Notes: generated by a model from the sequence alone, not told the origin. 64,000 nucleotides of DNA from Physcomitrium patens (GCF_000002425.4 NC_037253.1:1132433-1196432); one strand, 5' to 3'; counted from the stretch's first letter, positions 12,851-25,873 are shown. Numbers and translations: made by a program.

Positions 12851-13166
12851 TTGTCTTTTTGGATCTTGACCAACTTGATTAATGGGATTGTGTGGATGGA
12901 GTTCTATAGTGTGTTGATATGGTGCATAGAGTTGTGTTGTGATGTGTGCTAACATTTGGTGTGCATGGCACGCAAAAAGAATTGATTTGTTATCCCAATT
13001 TCTATTGGAGATTCAACAACAAAATTTTATCTTTATATAAGCCAAAAAAATTATGTTGCAGAATCAATTTAGATGTTTTCAACTATTTTGAACTTGTATT
13101 CAACAAGAATATAAGTCAATGTCATGTTGTGGCAACATTTTATTTTCATGTCTTGAAATAAAGCAG

Positions 13167-13223
13167 TATATATATATATATATATATACATACACACACA
13201 CACACACACACTGACACACACAC
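13167..13223. repeat. compound (TA)n-(CA)n microsatellite
   Basis: A (TA)n run at 13167-13188 passes into (CA)n at 13192-13210 and, after CTG, a second CA run. Confidence 0.9.
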
Positions 13224-15013
13224 AACTAAATAGGATGCCTAAGTTAAGTATTTCCACTAACCGGATCCCACAAGAGACTTTTTGAAACATGTAACAAACA
13301 TGGATTCACTCCATTAATATTATGAGAGATGTCACAATTCAAGGGTTCCAATGAATGAAATCATCCATTTGCAGAATGTGCGTACCAAAATTACAAAGGA
13401 AGATATATGGATGAATTTCATCTCACTGTTCCGCACAAAGCGTTACACACACAAATGCAAAGGTTGGGCTATCACAAGGAGGTGATCATTGAGAAATCAC
13501 CACATTCCCACCTAACTCGTGGAGCTGTGACCTCTCCATTCCTGGATCAGATGTCCAACATCCATCATATAATTGGAGCCGTTATTGCCCACCCCCCTTT
13601 GGTACATCTTAGATGCACTTTAAATGCTTGTAGGTGGAGTCTAAGAAACTTGAGGAAAAAGAAGAAGAAGAAGAAGAAAGCTCTTTGTTTAAATAAAAAA
13701 AATAAAAGAACAAATTGAAAGGTTGATAGTCAATTCAAACTTACATTAAATACAAAACATGTATCAAAGTCAGAAGTAAAATAGTGTTATTTGCACTTAA
13801 CAGTTGAAGTTCAACTTCAAATGCTGTAAAATCCATGGCCCCTTTGTTGTTCTATCTTTCATGAATTTCCATGTCATAAGAAGTTCCCTTAATTATCACC
13901 CCACAAAGTGACACCGTGTGAAACTACCCATATTTTTCATTCATCCACGAGGAGTGTATTCATCGAATAGTCGAACAAGGAGGATGAAAAACGTCCGGAC
14001 TTAGGGCAAGAATTAACGATCCCGTTTCAAACAAACGGGTGGGGAGGGTCAGTATCTGCCCGTTCCAGGATATGGGCAGAGGACTTACAGTATAGTATCT
14101 CGGCGTATAGAATGTTCCAAACACATGAACCGCATTTCGAAACATCCTTCTCGTATTTTTACACGAAATACGCGGAATTCAGCGTACGCGGGAGTAGGGA
14201 TAAGGAAAAACGAGAAGCCTCCTCCTCCCCCGCTAAGTTTAGTAGGGTCAACGAATCCGAGTGGGATCCTTTGAGGAAGATTTGGGTGTTTGTTAGCGAA
14301 GTTTAGGGCTAAAGTTGGCGCCAGAATCCACATGGCGACGGGGCTTCAACCTCCTAAACTTAGGGGGACCAATATGATTCCTTCATACCCCCCCCCCTCC
14401 TTCAACGCCCTTCATTTTCCTCCAAATACGACTCCCCATCTCTCTCCCCCTACTTTTTGTCATTTTCCATTTGATGTTTCTAGTGATGTGCCCATGTTTG
14501 CTGGCAGCTTTGTTGACCACTCTTCGACGAGCTGAAACTTTGAAAATGAAAAATTGAACTTAAAAAGTTATTTTCACCCAAACCATGGGCTCTAATCACA
14601 CCTTTCAATCGACCCCTTCTAAATGGACATTAAAGTATTAAGAAAGTAAAAGTGACGAGACTAGGGTATAGGGCGAGGGTGGAGCCATGGCGTCATGCCA
14701 TGTCAGCGTGTTCGGACCACTAGGCTCGGATTGTGGACGATTTCCGTTTGGAAAGTTTCGCCCCGCTTGGGGAGCCTGTACCGGGCAGCGGTGTTCTATT
14801 TATTATTATTTCAATTGTAATTTTAGGGTGGGATTCGAGATTTGGGTGTCCAGGGTCCACTTTTGGAGGTGTTTGAATTGGAAGCCCTGGACTCCGAATC
14901 ACCAGCATGTTGGTACTGCGACGAGTTATATTTACCCTATGCACACCCTAGTACGCTCTTCTTTTGCGCTGTGTAGGGGGGGGGTCTACTACCACTACTT
15001 CGGAAGCAGGGAA

Positions 15014-15093
15014 CATTAGTGTGTGTTGTTTTTTTTCGTTCCGGATCAGCTCCCATTAGTGTGTGTTGTTTTTTTTCGTTCCGGATCAGCTCC
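15014..15093. repeat. perfect 40-bp tandem duplication
   Basis: Two head-to-tail identical 40-base units, 15014-15053 and 15054-15093, each beginning CATTAGTGTGTG and ending CAGCTCC, with an eight-T run in the middle. The identity implies a recent duplication or an assembly artefact. Confidence 0.92.
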
Positions 15094-15201
15094 CTGAGCA
15101 GATTTTATGATGTTGGTTGCGAGGGGAGCAGGGCTGTAAACTTAGAGGGAGCAGAATTTATCCGGGCAGAGGGCAGTAACTTTTAAATAGAGGCCGTCCA
15201 T

Positions 15202-15245
15202 CCAGGTGTCACACCGTATTCGAGGTTCGTAACCCTGACACCTGG
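15202..15245. repeat. inverted repeat, 10-bp perfect arms
   Basis: CCAGGTGTCA at 15202-15211 is matched by its reverse complement TGACACCTGG at 15236-15245, with a 24-base loop. It lies in the moderate-GC island 3' of the 40-bp duplication. Function unknown. Confidence 0.8.
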
Positions 15246-16543
15246 CACGAAACCCACGTCCCGAATCCGATTTTAGTCTCCCCCAATAGATTTTCCCCAC
15301 CTCCGATTCGAAAATTGAAAACTGGGTTATTGTGGGTTTTGCTAGATTTTACTGTGTTTTTATTTAATTTCATAGTTTTCACTTTTTATTAAATAAAGTT
15401 GATGGGGGTGAGGGGGGAGTGAGATGTGGGCAGTGGAGAGAGTCATTGTCAGTGGATGGTCACTGTCCATGTTTAAATCCACAAGCGGGCACTAAAGATT
15501 GAGGAGAGTGAAAGAGAGAGAGCAAGTGAGAAAAAAGGAGCTGTTGGGGAGTGAAAAGGCAAGCCAAGCCATGCCAACATTCCAATGACAGGCAAGCCCA
15601 TTCAATTCAATTCAGTTCAGTTCAATTGCTCTTTTGTATGTAAGTGCACCTCTACCAAATCCCCCCCCCCTCCCCCCGAAAAAGTTAATAATGCCTTTTG
15701 AATACAAAACTCACCTGCCATTTCTTCCCAAAAAGCTACTTATGCCTTTGGAACAACGAAAAGCCAACCAATCACTGTGTTTCAATGGATTCTCTCATCC
15801 ATCCGCTCCTTCATCCATCAACCTGATTCTTCATCAATTCATCTATCCGCTTATTCGTTCATCCATTCATATTCCTCACCTGTCCATCCTATTCACCTAA
15901 TTCCACATTTCTGCTTGCTCTGCGTGCAGTTAAATGGATTTTTAATGCGTCGATATTGATCATATTAAGTTTGATGTGTGTGATTATTTATTATTTTTCT
16001 TTCTTTCTTTCTTTCTTGAAAATGATGAAATAATTTGTATTCATAAAAGCTTAATTGGGATTAAATAGCAATTGAAATGTTTGAGTATGCAAACTTAGTT
16101 ACTTTTCTAAGACATTGTATGTAAAATTCATCTGTTTGTGTATTGCTTGGTGGGAACTAGCATATCTATGTTTATCATTTTTGGAGTGATTTCAAAGGTT
16201 ATTCTGAAATAAAATACAATGAAATGATAATCAACATTAGATTTCAAATTGATATAATTGAAGGTTTGGATTAATGAATAAACAAGTTGATAAATATAGG
16301 TGTTTATAAGGTTGCAGTATACATAAACCAATGCTGATAAGTGTAAAAGTCAATTAACTAGTAAAATTAACAATTTGTTAAAATAATTACATTAACGAAC
16401 CAATTATTATTGTTTAAATTATTAAGATTAATTAGTATTCTAATAGATGTTTTGGTACAAAAGGAATTGTAGCCAATGGCTTCAATATCTTAAGTTGTAT
16501 GCTTTAAATTATAATACCCAGAAGAATAAATTGGTGTAGGACA

Positions 16544-16564
16544 ATATATATATATATATATATA
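16544..16564. repeat. (AT)n microsatellite
   Basis: Perfect alternating A/T tract in AT-rich sequence upstream of the retrotransposon. Confidence 0.85.
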
Positions 16565-17749
16565 ATAACTGCTACAAGATTAAAATCACTAATAAAAACA
16601 TCATGATAAAAATTATAAATATATACATATACATACATACATTGCTGTAAATAAAATTATAATCTTTCAATGAAGTTTTTATTATATGTGTTAATTCAAT
16701 TACTCAATATGACAACAGTTCAGATAAAATGTAAAAAAAAGTAAATAAAAATTAAAGATTGTCTGTGATAGAACAATTTATAACAGTAAGATACAATCTT
16801 TTGTAATTAGTTATAACATATATAATTATGGGATGTAATAATTTAGTTTGGAAAATTGTACTATGAATTATCCACATATGTATGAATTTAGAGAGAAAAA
16901 AATACAACTGCGAGATTATAATTTTTAAACTTAGAAACCTAGAAATTTTTCAAGTGTAACTTTTTATTTTAATATATAAATATCAGGAACAATATTTTAA
17001 ATTATTATAAAGGTATTTTAGAAGTTAAATATATAAATAAATTATTTGTTGATGATTTGAATTTATAAATGATAAATCTAATTATTCAAACAAGTTTTAA
17101 ATTTTGTTTGTTACCAACTTTCTTGTAATATATACTAATGAAAGTTGGATCTCTTTAATTTTTATTGAATAGTAGCATAAAAACGGTTGATACTAGAGGT
17201 TGCAAATTGCCTTCCTCTAATTTAACTTTAAAATTTATTTGAATTGCCTATAGAAAGAATAATTATAGATATTATTCTTAGCTAAAATAAGAATAGATTT
17301 GGAATAATTGTGGATCTTTATAAGCTTATTAATACTCTTAGGATAGAAATTTCATATATTTTTAATATAAAATACTATTCCTATGTCTATGGAAGAAGTC
17401 AATATTAAAGTTCAAAGTCTATACAAAAAAGTTGTACAATTAAAAGAAGCACGTAGATCAAGTTCAAAATTGAATCTAATGAGACTTGCTACTATAAGTA
17501 TAAGATGGATAAAGATGAGTATGTTGGAGAAGTTTGATGGAAGAAGATCAAAGTTTTGAGGGTTTTTACAACAAGTAAAGCTCTATCTAAGATTGCATCC
17601 TTCTCAATATCCTAATAGATTTATTCCAGTTAGATTTATAGAAGAAATTTTTTTAAGAGTATTTTTTCTTGGTTTGCATCTTTGATGGAAAAAGATTCAT
17701 GACTATTCTATGATTTGAATTCATTTTGGAAGTATTTATGGCTACATTT

Positions 17750-18301
17750 TGTCACGGCCATAATCATGTAAGCTAATAATTACATATAGAAATAGGTAGA
17801 AGTAAGTAAAAGTAGATAAAAGTAAATTAATTCTATAATATTTAATATAGAAGCTTCCTAAAAACTTCCTAGACGCTGCTTTGACTTCATAGGTGTCTTT
17901 AATTGACTTTTTGGATTAGAAACGTGGTCAACAAGTTGGCCATGTGCCACACATGTTGTTAGCTTGAAGATCAAGCTAACTATATGGCCCACACGTAGAA
18001 AAACTTGCCTTGTAAGTCAAGGCATGTGTCCTACAAAGTCAACACATATTGGAGGTCCTATGGAACGTTGCCACGTAGCCCCTAGTTAGATAGTATATAT
18101 AGAGACAAGAGTGAAGGCTTCTTCACTCTTGTCAACTCCTTTCTTGCTTCTAGTCCAGGTTCAAGAGTCTTTAGTTTCTTGTCTTGTGGCAATAGCCATT
18201 CCAGTTTCTTTTTAATATACCTACTTGTTTATATTTTGACTTATTATATCGAGATAGCCTTTTGGTGTATATTTTCCCTCATCGAGTCTTTGTCCTTGAC
18301 A
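17750..18301 (+). mobile_element. solo LTR nested in gag, with 5-bp target duplication
   Basis: A 552-bp LTR starting TGTCACGGCC and ending CCTTGACA. It is flanked by CATTT on both sides (17745-17749 and 18302-18306). Removing the LTR and one CATTT joins gag in frame (ATFGESDQKMVA across the junction), which proves a clean insertion. It is related to the LTR at 22329-22865: both share AGATAGTATATATAG and the GAAGgCTTCTTCACT block in the same order. It has no interior of its own, so it is a solo LTR left by recombination. A TATA box is at about 18093-18101. It keeps more G/C than the other LTR, in line with a younger age. Confidence 0.9.
18093..18101 (+). promoter_or_regulatory. LTR TATA box
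   Basis: GTATATATA in the solo LTR, conserved at the corresponding place in the LTR at 22329-22865. By position and family it is the retrotransposon core promoter; current activity is unknown. Confidence 0.6.
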
Positions 18302-21300
18302 CATTTGGAGAAAGTGATCAAAAAATGGTAGCAAAATCAATCTCATATTTCTATAATAAGGATCATGTTTAGCCACGATATATACTTTTGAATTTTAAAA
18401 ATTTTCTTGCAATATGGATTGAAATGACAAAGCATTTATCAATCAATTTTGATATAGATTGAAAGATAATCTCAAAGATTTATTATTAACAATATCAAGA
18501 ATAAATTCACTAGAGCAATTTATTGCTTAAGCCATTGCATATAATAATTGATTTAAAAAATAATAATAATAAATAAAGAATTTATTGAACATGTATAAAT
18601 TATGCTATGAAAACAACTTTTAAGTTTTTAGAAGCTTATTCGTTTGGGCCAAAGCCTATGCAAATTGACACAATATATTTTAAATCTCTTATTGAATAAA
18701 AAAAGACTCATCATTGTCAAGAAGGTTTATATACATATTATAGAAAATCCAAGTATATTACTCAACATTGTCTAAAGAAGCAACACAATCACAAAATGAG
18801 AAGCATAGTTTATAAAGAAGACGATGAATTGAAAAATGAGTTTTTCCAACTACAATAGAGATCATGCAACTAAAATCTTGTCTAACATCTAATAAAGGTC
18901 TTATTTTCTATTTATATCCATCACCTTGTTTTACAATAGAAATTTTTTTAGGACCAAAAAGTCACAAAGACTTAGCCTTATTAGATTCAAGAGCTTCATC
19001 ATGTTTTATAAACAAAGACTTTATTAAAAAATAAAAAATAACCTTAATTAAGAAAACCAAAATTATGCATATAGAAGTAATAGATGGTCATTTGTTGTCT
19101 TCTCGAAGTGTTATATATGAAATTATTTCTTTAGATGTAGCAACTACGAGTAATAATAGTTTATTATTATTTAATGTGATTAAATCTCTTTGTAATTGAA
19201 TTATTTTAGAATTATTGTAGATAAAAAAATATAATCTTTAGATAAATAAAATTTCTTATAATTTTAAATTTTTTTTATAGTTTAGCCAAAGATTTTGCTA
19301 AGCGACTAGAAACTTATAAGATCAATATATCTAAACCATTATTGATAGATGCAAGAGCTTTTATTCATGCTGCAAAAGAAGGATCAACTTATGCTATATG
19401 CCACATCTATTGTTGATGGAAAAAAAATTTCAAATGACATTCTAAGCCAATAATAAGATTATTAAGATATTTTTGAAAAAAATACAAATATTATTCTAAA
19501 GCATGGTCTCTAAGATTGTTCTATTGTTCTTTAAGGAAGAATTCAATTACCATTTGGACCAATCTATAGTCTATCACAATATAAGTTGATTGCACTTAAA
19601 GAACACATTGATGAGAATATGGCTATAAACTTCATATGCCATTCTAAATCTCCAATTAGCGCTCTTATTTTGTTTGTGAAGAAAAAAAATGGATCTTTGT
19701 GGATGTGTGTTGACTATCAAAGATGCAATAAGATCACCAACAAGAATATGTATCCTCTATCTTTAATTTTAAAAATTTTCAATTAATTAAATTAAACAAA
19801 GATCTATACAAAAATAGATCTACAAGGAATATATAACTTTGTACGTATTAAAAAAGGAGATGAATGAAAAACTATATTTCAAATTAAGTATGGATATTTC
19901 AAATATAATGTCATACTTTTTAGACTCACAAATATACAAACTACTTTTCAATACCTAATGAATGATATCTTTTGTGAGTTTCTTGATAATTTTATTATCT
20001 ATAATTTAGATAGTATCTTAATCTAGTCTAAGAACATAGAAGAGCATATAGTTCATATTTGTTGTTTGTTACAAAAACTAAAAGATGCAAGATTATATGC
20101 CAAGATGAAAAAGTGTATATTTCACACTACTCAAATTGACTTCTTAGGATACATCATTTCAAATGATAGTCTTATGATGGATCTTAAGAAGGTCTAGATT
20201 ATAATGGATTAGAAGGTTCTAAAAACAGTTAAAGATATGCAATATTTTTTGTAATTTGTCATTTATTATTGAATCTTCATCAAGAATTTTTTTCAAGTTT
20301 CAATTCTTCTTATATGTTTGTCATGTAAAGACAAACTTGACGAAAACAAAGAAGTTGAAGTATCTTTTGAAGTCTTAAAGAAAATATTTATTTCTACATT
20401 AATCTTGTATTGTGTTAACTTCTTCAAGGAATTTTTCATAAAAACAAACATATCAAAATTTTCAATAGGTTCAATTTTGTCACAAATAGGAATAGATGAC
20501 ATGCTCCATCCAATAGTTTTTCATTTCAAAAAAAAATTAGTAATCAAAATTAACTACAAGATCCATAATAAAGAGCTTTTTGCAATTCTGGATTCATTTC
20601 AAGAATGGTACTATTATCTAAAAGGTACCTCAATTCTAGTCATTGTATATACAAATCACAAAGATCTTAGGTATATCATATTGGCATATATTTTGAATTA
20701 TTGAAAAGCCCATTGAAGCATGTTTTTATCAAGATTTGATTTCAAGCTCACTTATGGATCCGAAAAACAACAATATTTATTAGATGCCTTTTTTAGACAT
20801 TCTTATCTTACACCAAAAGAAAAAGATGTAGATTTTGATTAATAAAAAATAATTCTCTTGAAGCAGGAGCATTTTCATTTTCAAGTAATAAAATCAACAT
20901 TGATTATTGATTCAATGTTTTTCAAGAAAATTCAATTTAATATGCCCTTTGATCTTCTTTTTTATAATATTAAAGCTATCTTTGGCCTTTCATCCTCAAA
21001 CTAATGAACAAACAAAATGTATAAACTAAATTTTAGAACAATATTAAAAAAATACCATCAACTATTAATAAGATGATTGAAATTTGTTTTTGCCAATAGT
21101 AGAATTTGCTTATAATAAAATATATTTTTTTATGTAATAAATATCTTTTTTTATTAACTATAGTTATCTTCCATGATTTAATGCTTTTGACTTATTAAAA
21201 GTTGATAAACTTGTAGAAATATTTTTTTAAAATCATTTATCTGAGCTATATATAATAATGAATGCATAATTAAAAGAAACTCATGAACAACACAAGATCA

Positions 21301-22328
21301 ATGGTCATGCTTGTCGCAAGGAACAACTTCAATTTTGCATTGGCTATAAAATATGGTTACTTCATCATAATATCAAGATTAGCCATCTTTGTGATAAGTT
21401 GGACTATTGTAAGCTTGGACCATTTCTTATTTGTAAGAAAAATCAATCAAGTTGTTCATTCATTATATCTATTATAAAGATCCAACTTATATTAAAAATA
21501 TCTCCTTTTAAGCCATGTAAGACAATAAATATCATAAAAAGAAAAAAAAATACCACATCCTCCTTTAGAAGTAGATAATAATCAAGAGATCAAGTTGGAA
21601 GAAGTCTTAGATTCAAGGCAACATTGAAATAGGTTGAAATATCTTTTTTATTGATGTAGAAATGATATTAGTGAATGCACATGGGAACAAACAAAGAATC
21701 TTATAAATATAGCAAAGAAGATTGAAAGTTTTCATCAATGACATCCATCAAAATTAAGATGAAAAATAACAAAACTTTGCTACAAAAGAAATAAGATTTA
21801 GAGAAGATAGCATTCTATCTTCTATCATTATTTGAAGTTTTTGTATATTTGAGGCATTAAGAAGATGGAGAACGAACAACCAACAAATTTGATTTAAGAG
21901 CTATCATTTGTTGACTTATTAAATGAAATATTTCAATTATCACAACCTTTAAGATGACATAATTGAGATGAAGATCCTTAAGAGTGACTAATTCTTCGTT
22001 AAATATATTACAAGATACAATATATTTGATATTTCAACCTTAAAAGAGACTCCAAATGTTTGGTGATTTTATAAGAAGTAAGAACAATTCCTAAAAGTAT
22101 TCCAAATATTTTATTTGGACGTAGTTACAAAGAATTCAACAATAATTAAATAACAAGTTGGTCTTTATTTTCTAGTATGAGATACTATCAATGGTTGAAA
22201 GGACCTATGAACCATCATCAAAGAGAACAAAGATAAGAATAAGTCACAAATATAATTCATGACATCTTGAATTTCCTCGATAAATGATAACCGCTCTTTG
22301 TAAAACTCGCCCCTAGAATAAGGGATAA

Positions 22329-22865
22329 TATCATAAACATATATATATTTATTCCAATAATTACCTATATAATTAGATAGAAATACATAAAATTAGATTA
22401 ATTTCATAATGTCTTCTAAGAAAGCTTCCTAGAAGCTTTATAGACATGGCTTTGATTTTACATGTTTTTTTAGTTGATTAGTAGGTTAGAAACTTTGTCA
22501 ATAAGTAAACCATGTGTCACATATATTGGTAGCTTGTGGAACAAGCTAATTATATGGCATACATATAAAAAAAATGTTTTGTAAGTTTAAACATGTATCT
22601 TACAAAGTCAACTTATATCGGAGGTCCTATAGTTCATTTCAACATAGCTCTTAATTAGATAGTATATATAGATGTAAGAGTGAAGCCTTCTTCACTTTCA
22701 TTAATAATTTTTTAATTAATCTTATTTTAAGACTTTTTAGTCTTTTATCTTTAGCCAGAGCCATTTTAATTTAATATTATATCATTTTTGAGTAATTCTT
22801 CTGATTTTTTGAGTAACATAAGAGTGTATTGATCCTTTGGTTTTTTGAAATTCACATTCTTGACA
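22329..22865 (+). mobile_element. 3' LTR of the decayed chromovirus
   Basis: About 537 bp following the chromodomain and 3' leader, preceded by a purine-rich AGGGATAA that is a plausible polypurine tract. It aligns along its length with the solo LTR at 17750-18301, including the TATA region and the terminal TTGACA. Many C and G positions of the solo LTR are T or A here, the pattern left by deamination of methylated cytosines on both strands. The left boundary is accurate only to a few bases, because TGTCACGG is no longer intact. Confidence 0.8.
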
Positions 22866-23251
22866 AAAACATATGAAAAATAGAATCAAAAATTATATGT
22901 ACATATTCAAATATTTATTTAAAAAATTCAAAATTAAAATTTTAATTTCATCAAAGTATATAAATAAACTAAGGCTATAATATTATAAATCTAAACATAC
23001 TATTTTAAAATTTTATTAAATTCTATAAACATAATATTTTAAATTTTGATTACTATTTAATCTTTTATTTATCCAATCTTCTTTCATTAAAATTATAAAT
23101 CTAAACATACTATTTTAAAATTTTAAAATATTTTTAAATTATTTTTTAAAATATTTATGTGATAACTAAATATATTTTATTTACAAGTAATTAATATTTT
23201 GAATTATATGTTAAAAATAATTAAAATATATTAATAAAATAATGATGATGA

Positions 23252-23255
<4 letters not shown>

Positions 23256-23286
<31 letters not shown>
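23256..23286. repeat. (TA)n microsatellite
   Basis: Uninterrupted alternating T/A tract of about 31 bases. Confidence 0.9.
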
Positions 23287-23291
<5 letters not shown>

Positions 23292-23798
23292 CGTATTAAG
23301 ATATTACATTCTAAACAAGTTAATTATATATTCGAATAGAATAAAAATATATAAGTTTTATCATTTTTATCTTTATGATTTTATTAGGAAATAAAGTAAC
23401 TTATTAAGTAAATATCATAATAATATTTTTTTTGAATATAAATTATAAGAATATACTTGAAATTATATATTTTTAGATTATTATTTTGATAATTTAAATT
23501 AAATTAAATATTATGTCAATTTTAACGTGAAAATATATAGAATCATCCAAATCCTCAATAAAAATAAATAGCCATCTGATCAAAGAATATGTTACAAAGA
23601 AAAGGTAACTAAACTTAATCTAAAAATATTTCTAAAATACATAAAATTATAACTATTTTAAAATATATATTTTTGTAAAATAAAATATTGATAATAATAA
23701 TTTTATAGCCTTATATATACATATTTAAATTATTGAAATTTATTACTTTAATATAGAATTATTTGAATTTAGTCAAAAATTTGTATATGAGTTTAACT

Positions 23799-23821
23799 TA
23801 TATATATATATATATATATAT
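23799..23821. repeat. (TA)n microsatellite
   Basis: Uninterrupted alternating T/A tract of about 23 bases. Confidence 0.9.
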
Positions 23822-25330
23822 CTATTTTTAGAACTTAAATTAATATACATAGATATATATTTTTTAACTTGTTATTCTTAAAATATGGTAGTATATCTTC
23901 TAATCTAAAATAAAGAAAATTTTAATACCATGAATTATACAACTTTTGTTTCATTGTTTAAAAATGTAATGATAATTATAATAAATAAATAATTAAATAA
24001 ATTTATAACTTTTGTGGTCTTTGTATGAATTCTTGATTGATGTCTTAAATAATGTTTACATAAAGTAAAAATAAATTTTTAAGATGCTATATATACATTT
24101 GTAATTTTAATACAAGTCAAATGATTCTTTAAAAGTTTATAGGCATATTTGGAATTTTAAAGGAAAAATCCTAAATAACACTTAAAGCCTATTCTTCACT
24201 TTCTATATTTATTTATATTTATATTTATATACACCTATTTATCTTATTTGTAAAAAATAATTTTTCATTGAGTATTATCTAGGTAGAGTGAAAAAATATA
24301 TAATCTAGATAGAATAAAAAAAATCTTGATTTACTTGTAATGAAGATGATTTTTAAATACTAAAAATATAATTTAAATAACATATATTAATATTTTAAAT
24401 TTTAAAAATTAAATTAATAAAATAAATCATAAATACAAAAAATAATAATAACTATTTCCATAAAATATATTTAATCTAGAAATAAACTATGTTTTTTTGA
24501 AGATTGTTAAGATTATTAAATAAATATTAGTATAAGAATTTTTTTAAAAATATGTTTAAAAAAATAAAGAATAAAAATGATATTTTTATTTTAAATAATT
24601 TTGAAGCATCTTTAAATTATGACTTGCAAAAAGTGCATTTTTTTAAAAAAGAATTATATTGTAATTAATGCATATATTTTATTTTTTCTAGATAATTTAT
24701 TTATATATTTTGATTTTTTAATTTTAAATAATTAGATAAGAATGTAATCTTTTATAGTAGAATTCTTATTCATGAAACTAAGAAAGAAAAAAAAAAAATT
24801 ATTTTTAAAATATTATATAATTCTATTTAATTAACTAACATATTTATTCTAATAAAATATAAAATATAGTTTTTAGAAAATATAATTTTCAAATATACAA
24901 GGAGATCAATAATATATTTGTGTTTTTTCCAAATGGAAATGTCTTTGAAATGAGACCAAATCAAGAAAGTACAAACTTACAAAATTACAAAACAATACTA
25001 GTGGACCATGGTAGATTTGGCCAAATTAAATTAAACGTAAAGTTTTATAGAAGAAGTGTAAAAAACTAAGTTTTATGGTTTTTAATAATTATATATTTAT
25101 GTATATAGAGACCATAAGCCATTTCACACAAATATTTTATTGAAAACTTATGCTAAAACTATTTTAGTGTAAATGAGAGTTTAATTGTGTGCATGCATGG
25201 ATGTATGACATAGGCTGTGTTCATGTAATAAAAGGGGATTGTCCACCTTATATTTCCAACTAGAACTTATGTAATAATACATTAAATAAATATACATTAA
25301 ATTAAATGTATATATATACATATATAAACA

Positions 25331-25350
25331 CACACACACATGTGTGTGTG
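25331..25350. repeat. perfect 20-bp CA/TG palindrome
   Basis: (CA)5 followed directly by (TG)5, so each strand can fold on itself without a loop. It is a microsatellite-derived palindrome; no function inferred. Confidence 0.85.
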
Positions 25351-25873
25351 AGAATAATTTACTGTTGACTGGATGAGTGCTCCATAAATGAGACGTAAAA
25401 ATCTTAAATCTATATTTGCATCGTAGGACTCTTTCTGAAAATTGTTTCTAATTTATGATATAATTGTAGAGAATGTAAACTATATTCAGCATATAATTAT
25501 TGGTATCAGTTTTATCAATTTTTTGTTAAATTTGAAATTATTGCCTTAGACATTTCAGCTTTACATGAAATTTTAGTTGGCAGAATTCAAATAAGCTCAG
25601 CTTTTAATAGTTTTTTTTTAATATTAAAAAATGAATCAGGAGAGAACTTTAATACATTTTAGTCATCAATTTTTGTTCTTATTTTTTAAGTCTGTGGATG
25701 TTAAATATGTATGTATACAATATTTTAATTCAATAAAGCAACAATATTAGAGTACTACTACATTTGATTCTTATAATGATTGAAAATTATTAATCTTATA
25801 TATACATACAATTTTTTCCAAAATAAAACATTCAAATGTGATTTGCAACCATTCTAAAATACATATGTAAGAA

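Larger units (their letters stand above)
12851..17382. other. mixed intergenic region
   Basis: Starts AT-rich, has a moderate-GC island at about 13950-15650, then turns very AT-rich up to the retrotransposon. A 103-codon ATG frame on the plus strand (13407-13718) ends in a poly-lysine run made by a GAA/AAG repeat and is probably chance. The GC island holds a 40-bp tandem duplication, an inverted repeat and C-runs (about 14390-14398 and 15660-15677), but no gene I can support. No 5' LTR for the element starting at 17383 could be found here. Confidence 0.4.
17383..22328 (+). mobile_element. decayed Ty3/Gypsy chromovirus interior (gag-pol-chromodomain)
   Basis: LTR-retrotransposon interior on the plus strand, inactive. 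Order: gag from an ATG at 17383, interrupted by a solo LTR (17750-18301) and resuming at 18307; a degraded CCHC knuckle near 18710-18780; an aspartic protease with DSRASS in place of the usual D-S-G-A near 18983; reverse transcriptase from about 19590 (LFVKKKNGS, then CVDY) to 20270; RNase H about 20330-20800; an integrase C-terminal remnant with HPQTN near 20980-21060; and a chromodomain about 21580-21760 (EVLDSRQH, then CTWEQTKNL). Stops and frame breaks are frequent in every domain. The distance from RNase H to the integrase tail is too short for the zinc-binding and catalytic core, so that part appears deleted. The chromodomain places it among chromoviruses, the main Gypsy group of moss heterochromatin. 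No 5' LTR was recognised. Confidence 0.9.

Noticed and set aside
13407..13718. 103-codon ATG frame
   Set aside because: Its C-terminal third is a lysine run made by a GAA/AAG repeat and the rest shows no domain.
15213..15240. tRNA-like B box (GGTTCGTAACC) in the inverted repeat
   Set aside because: No matching acceptor stem, D arm or anticodon arm can be drawn around it, and the paired arms belong to a simple hairpin.
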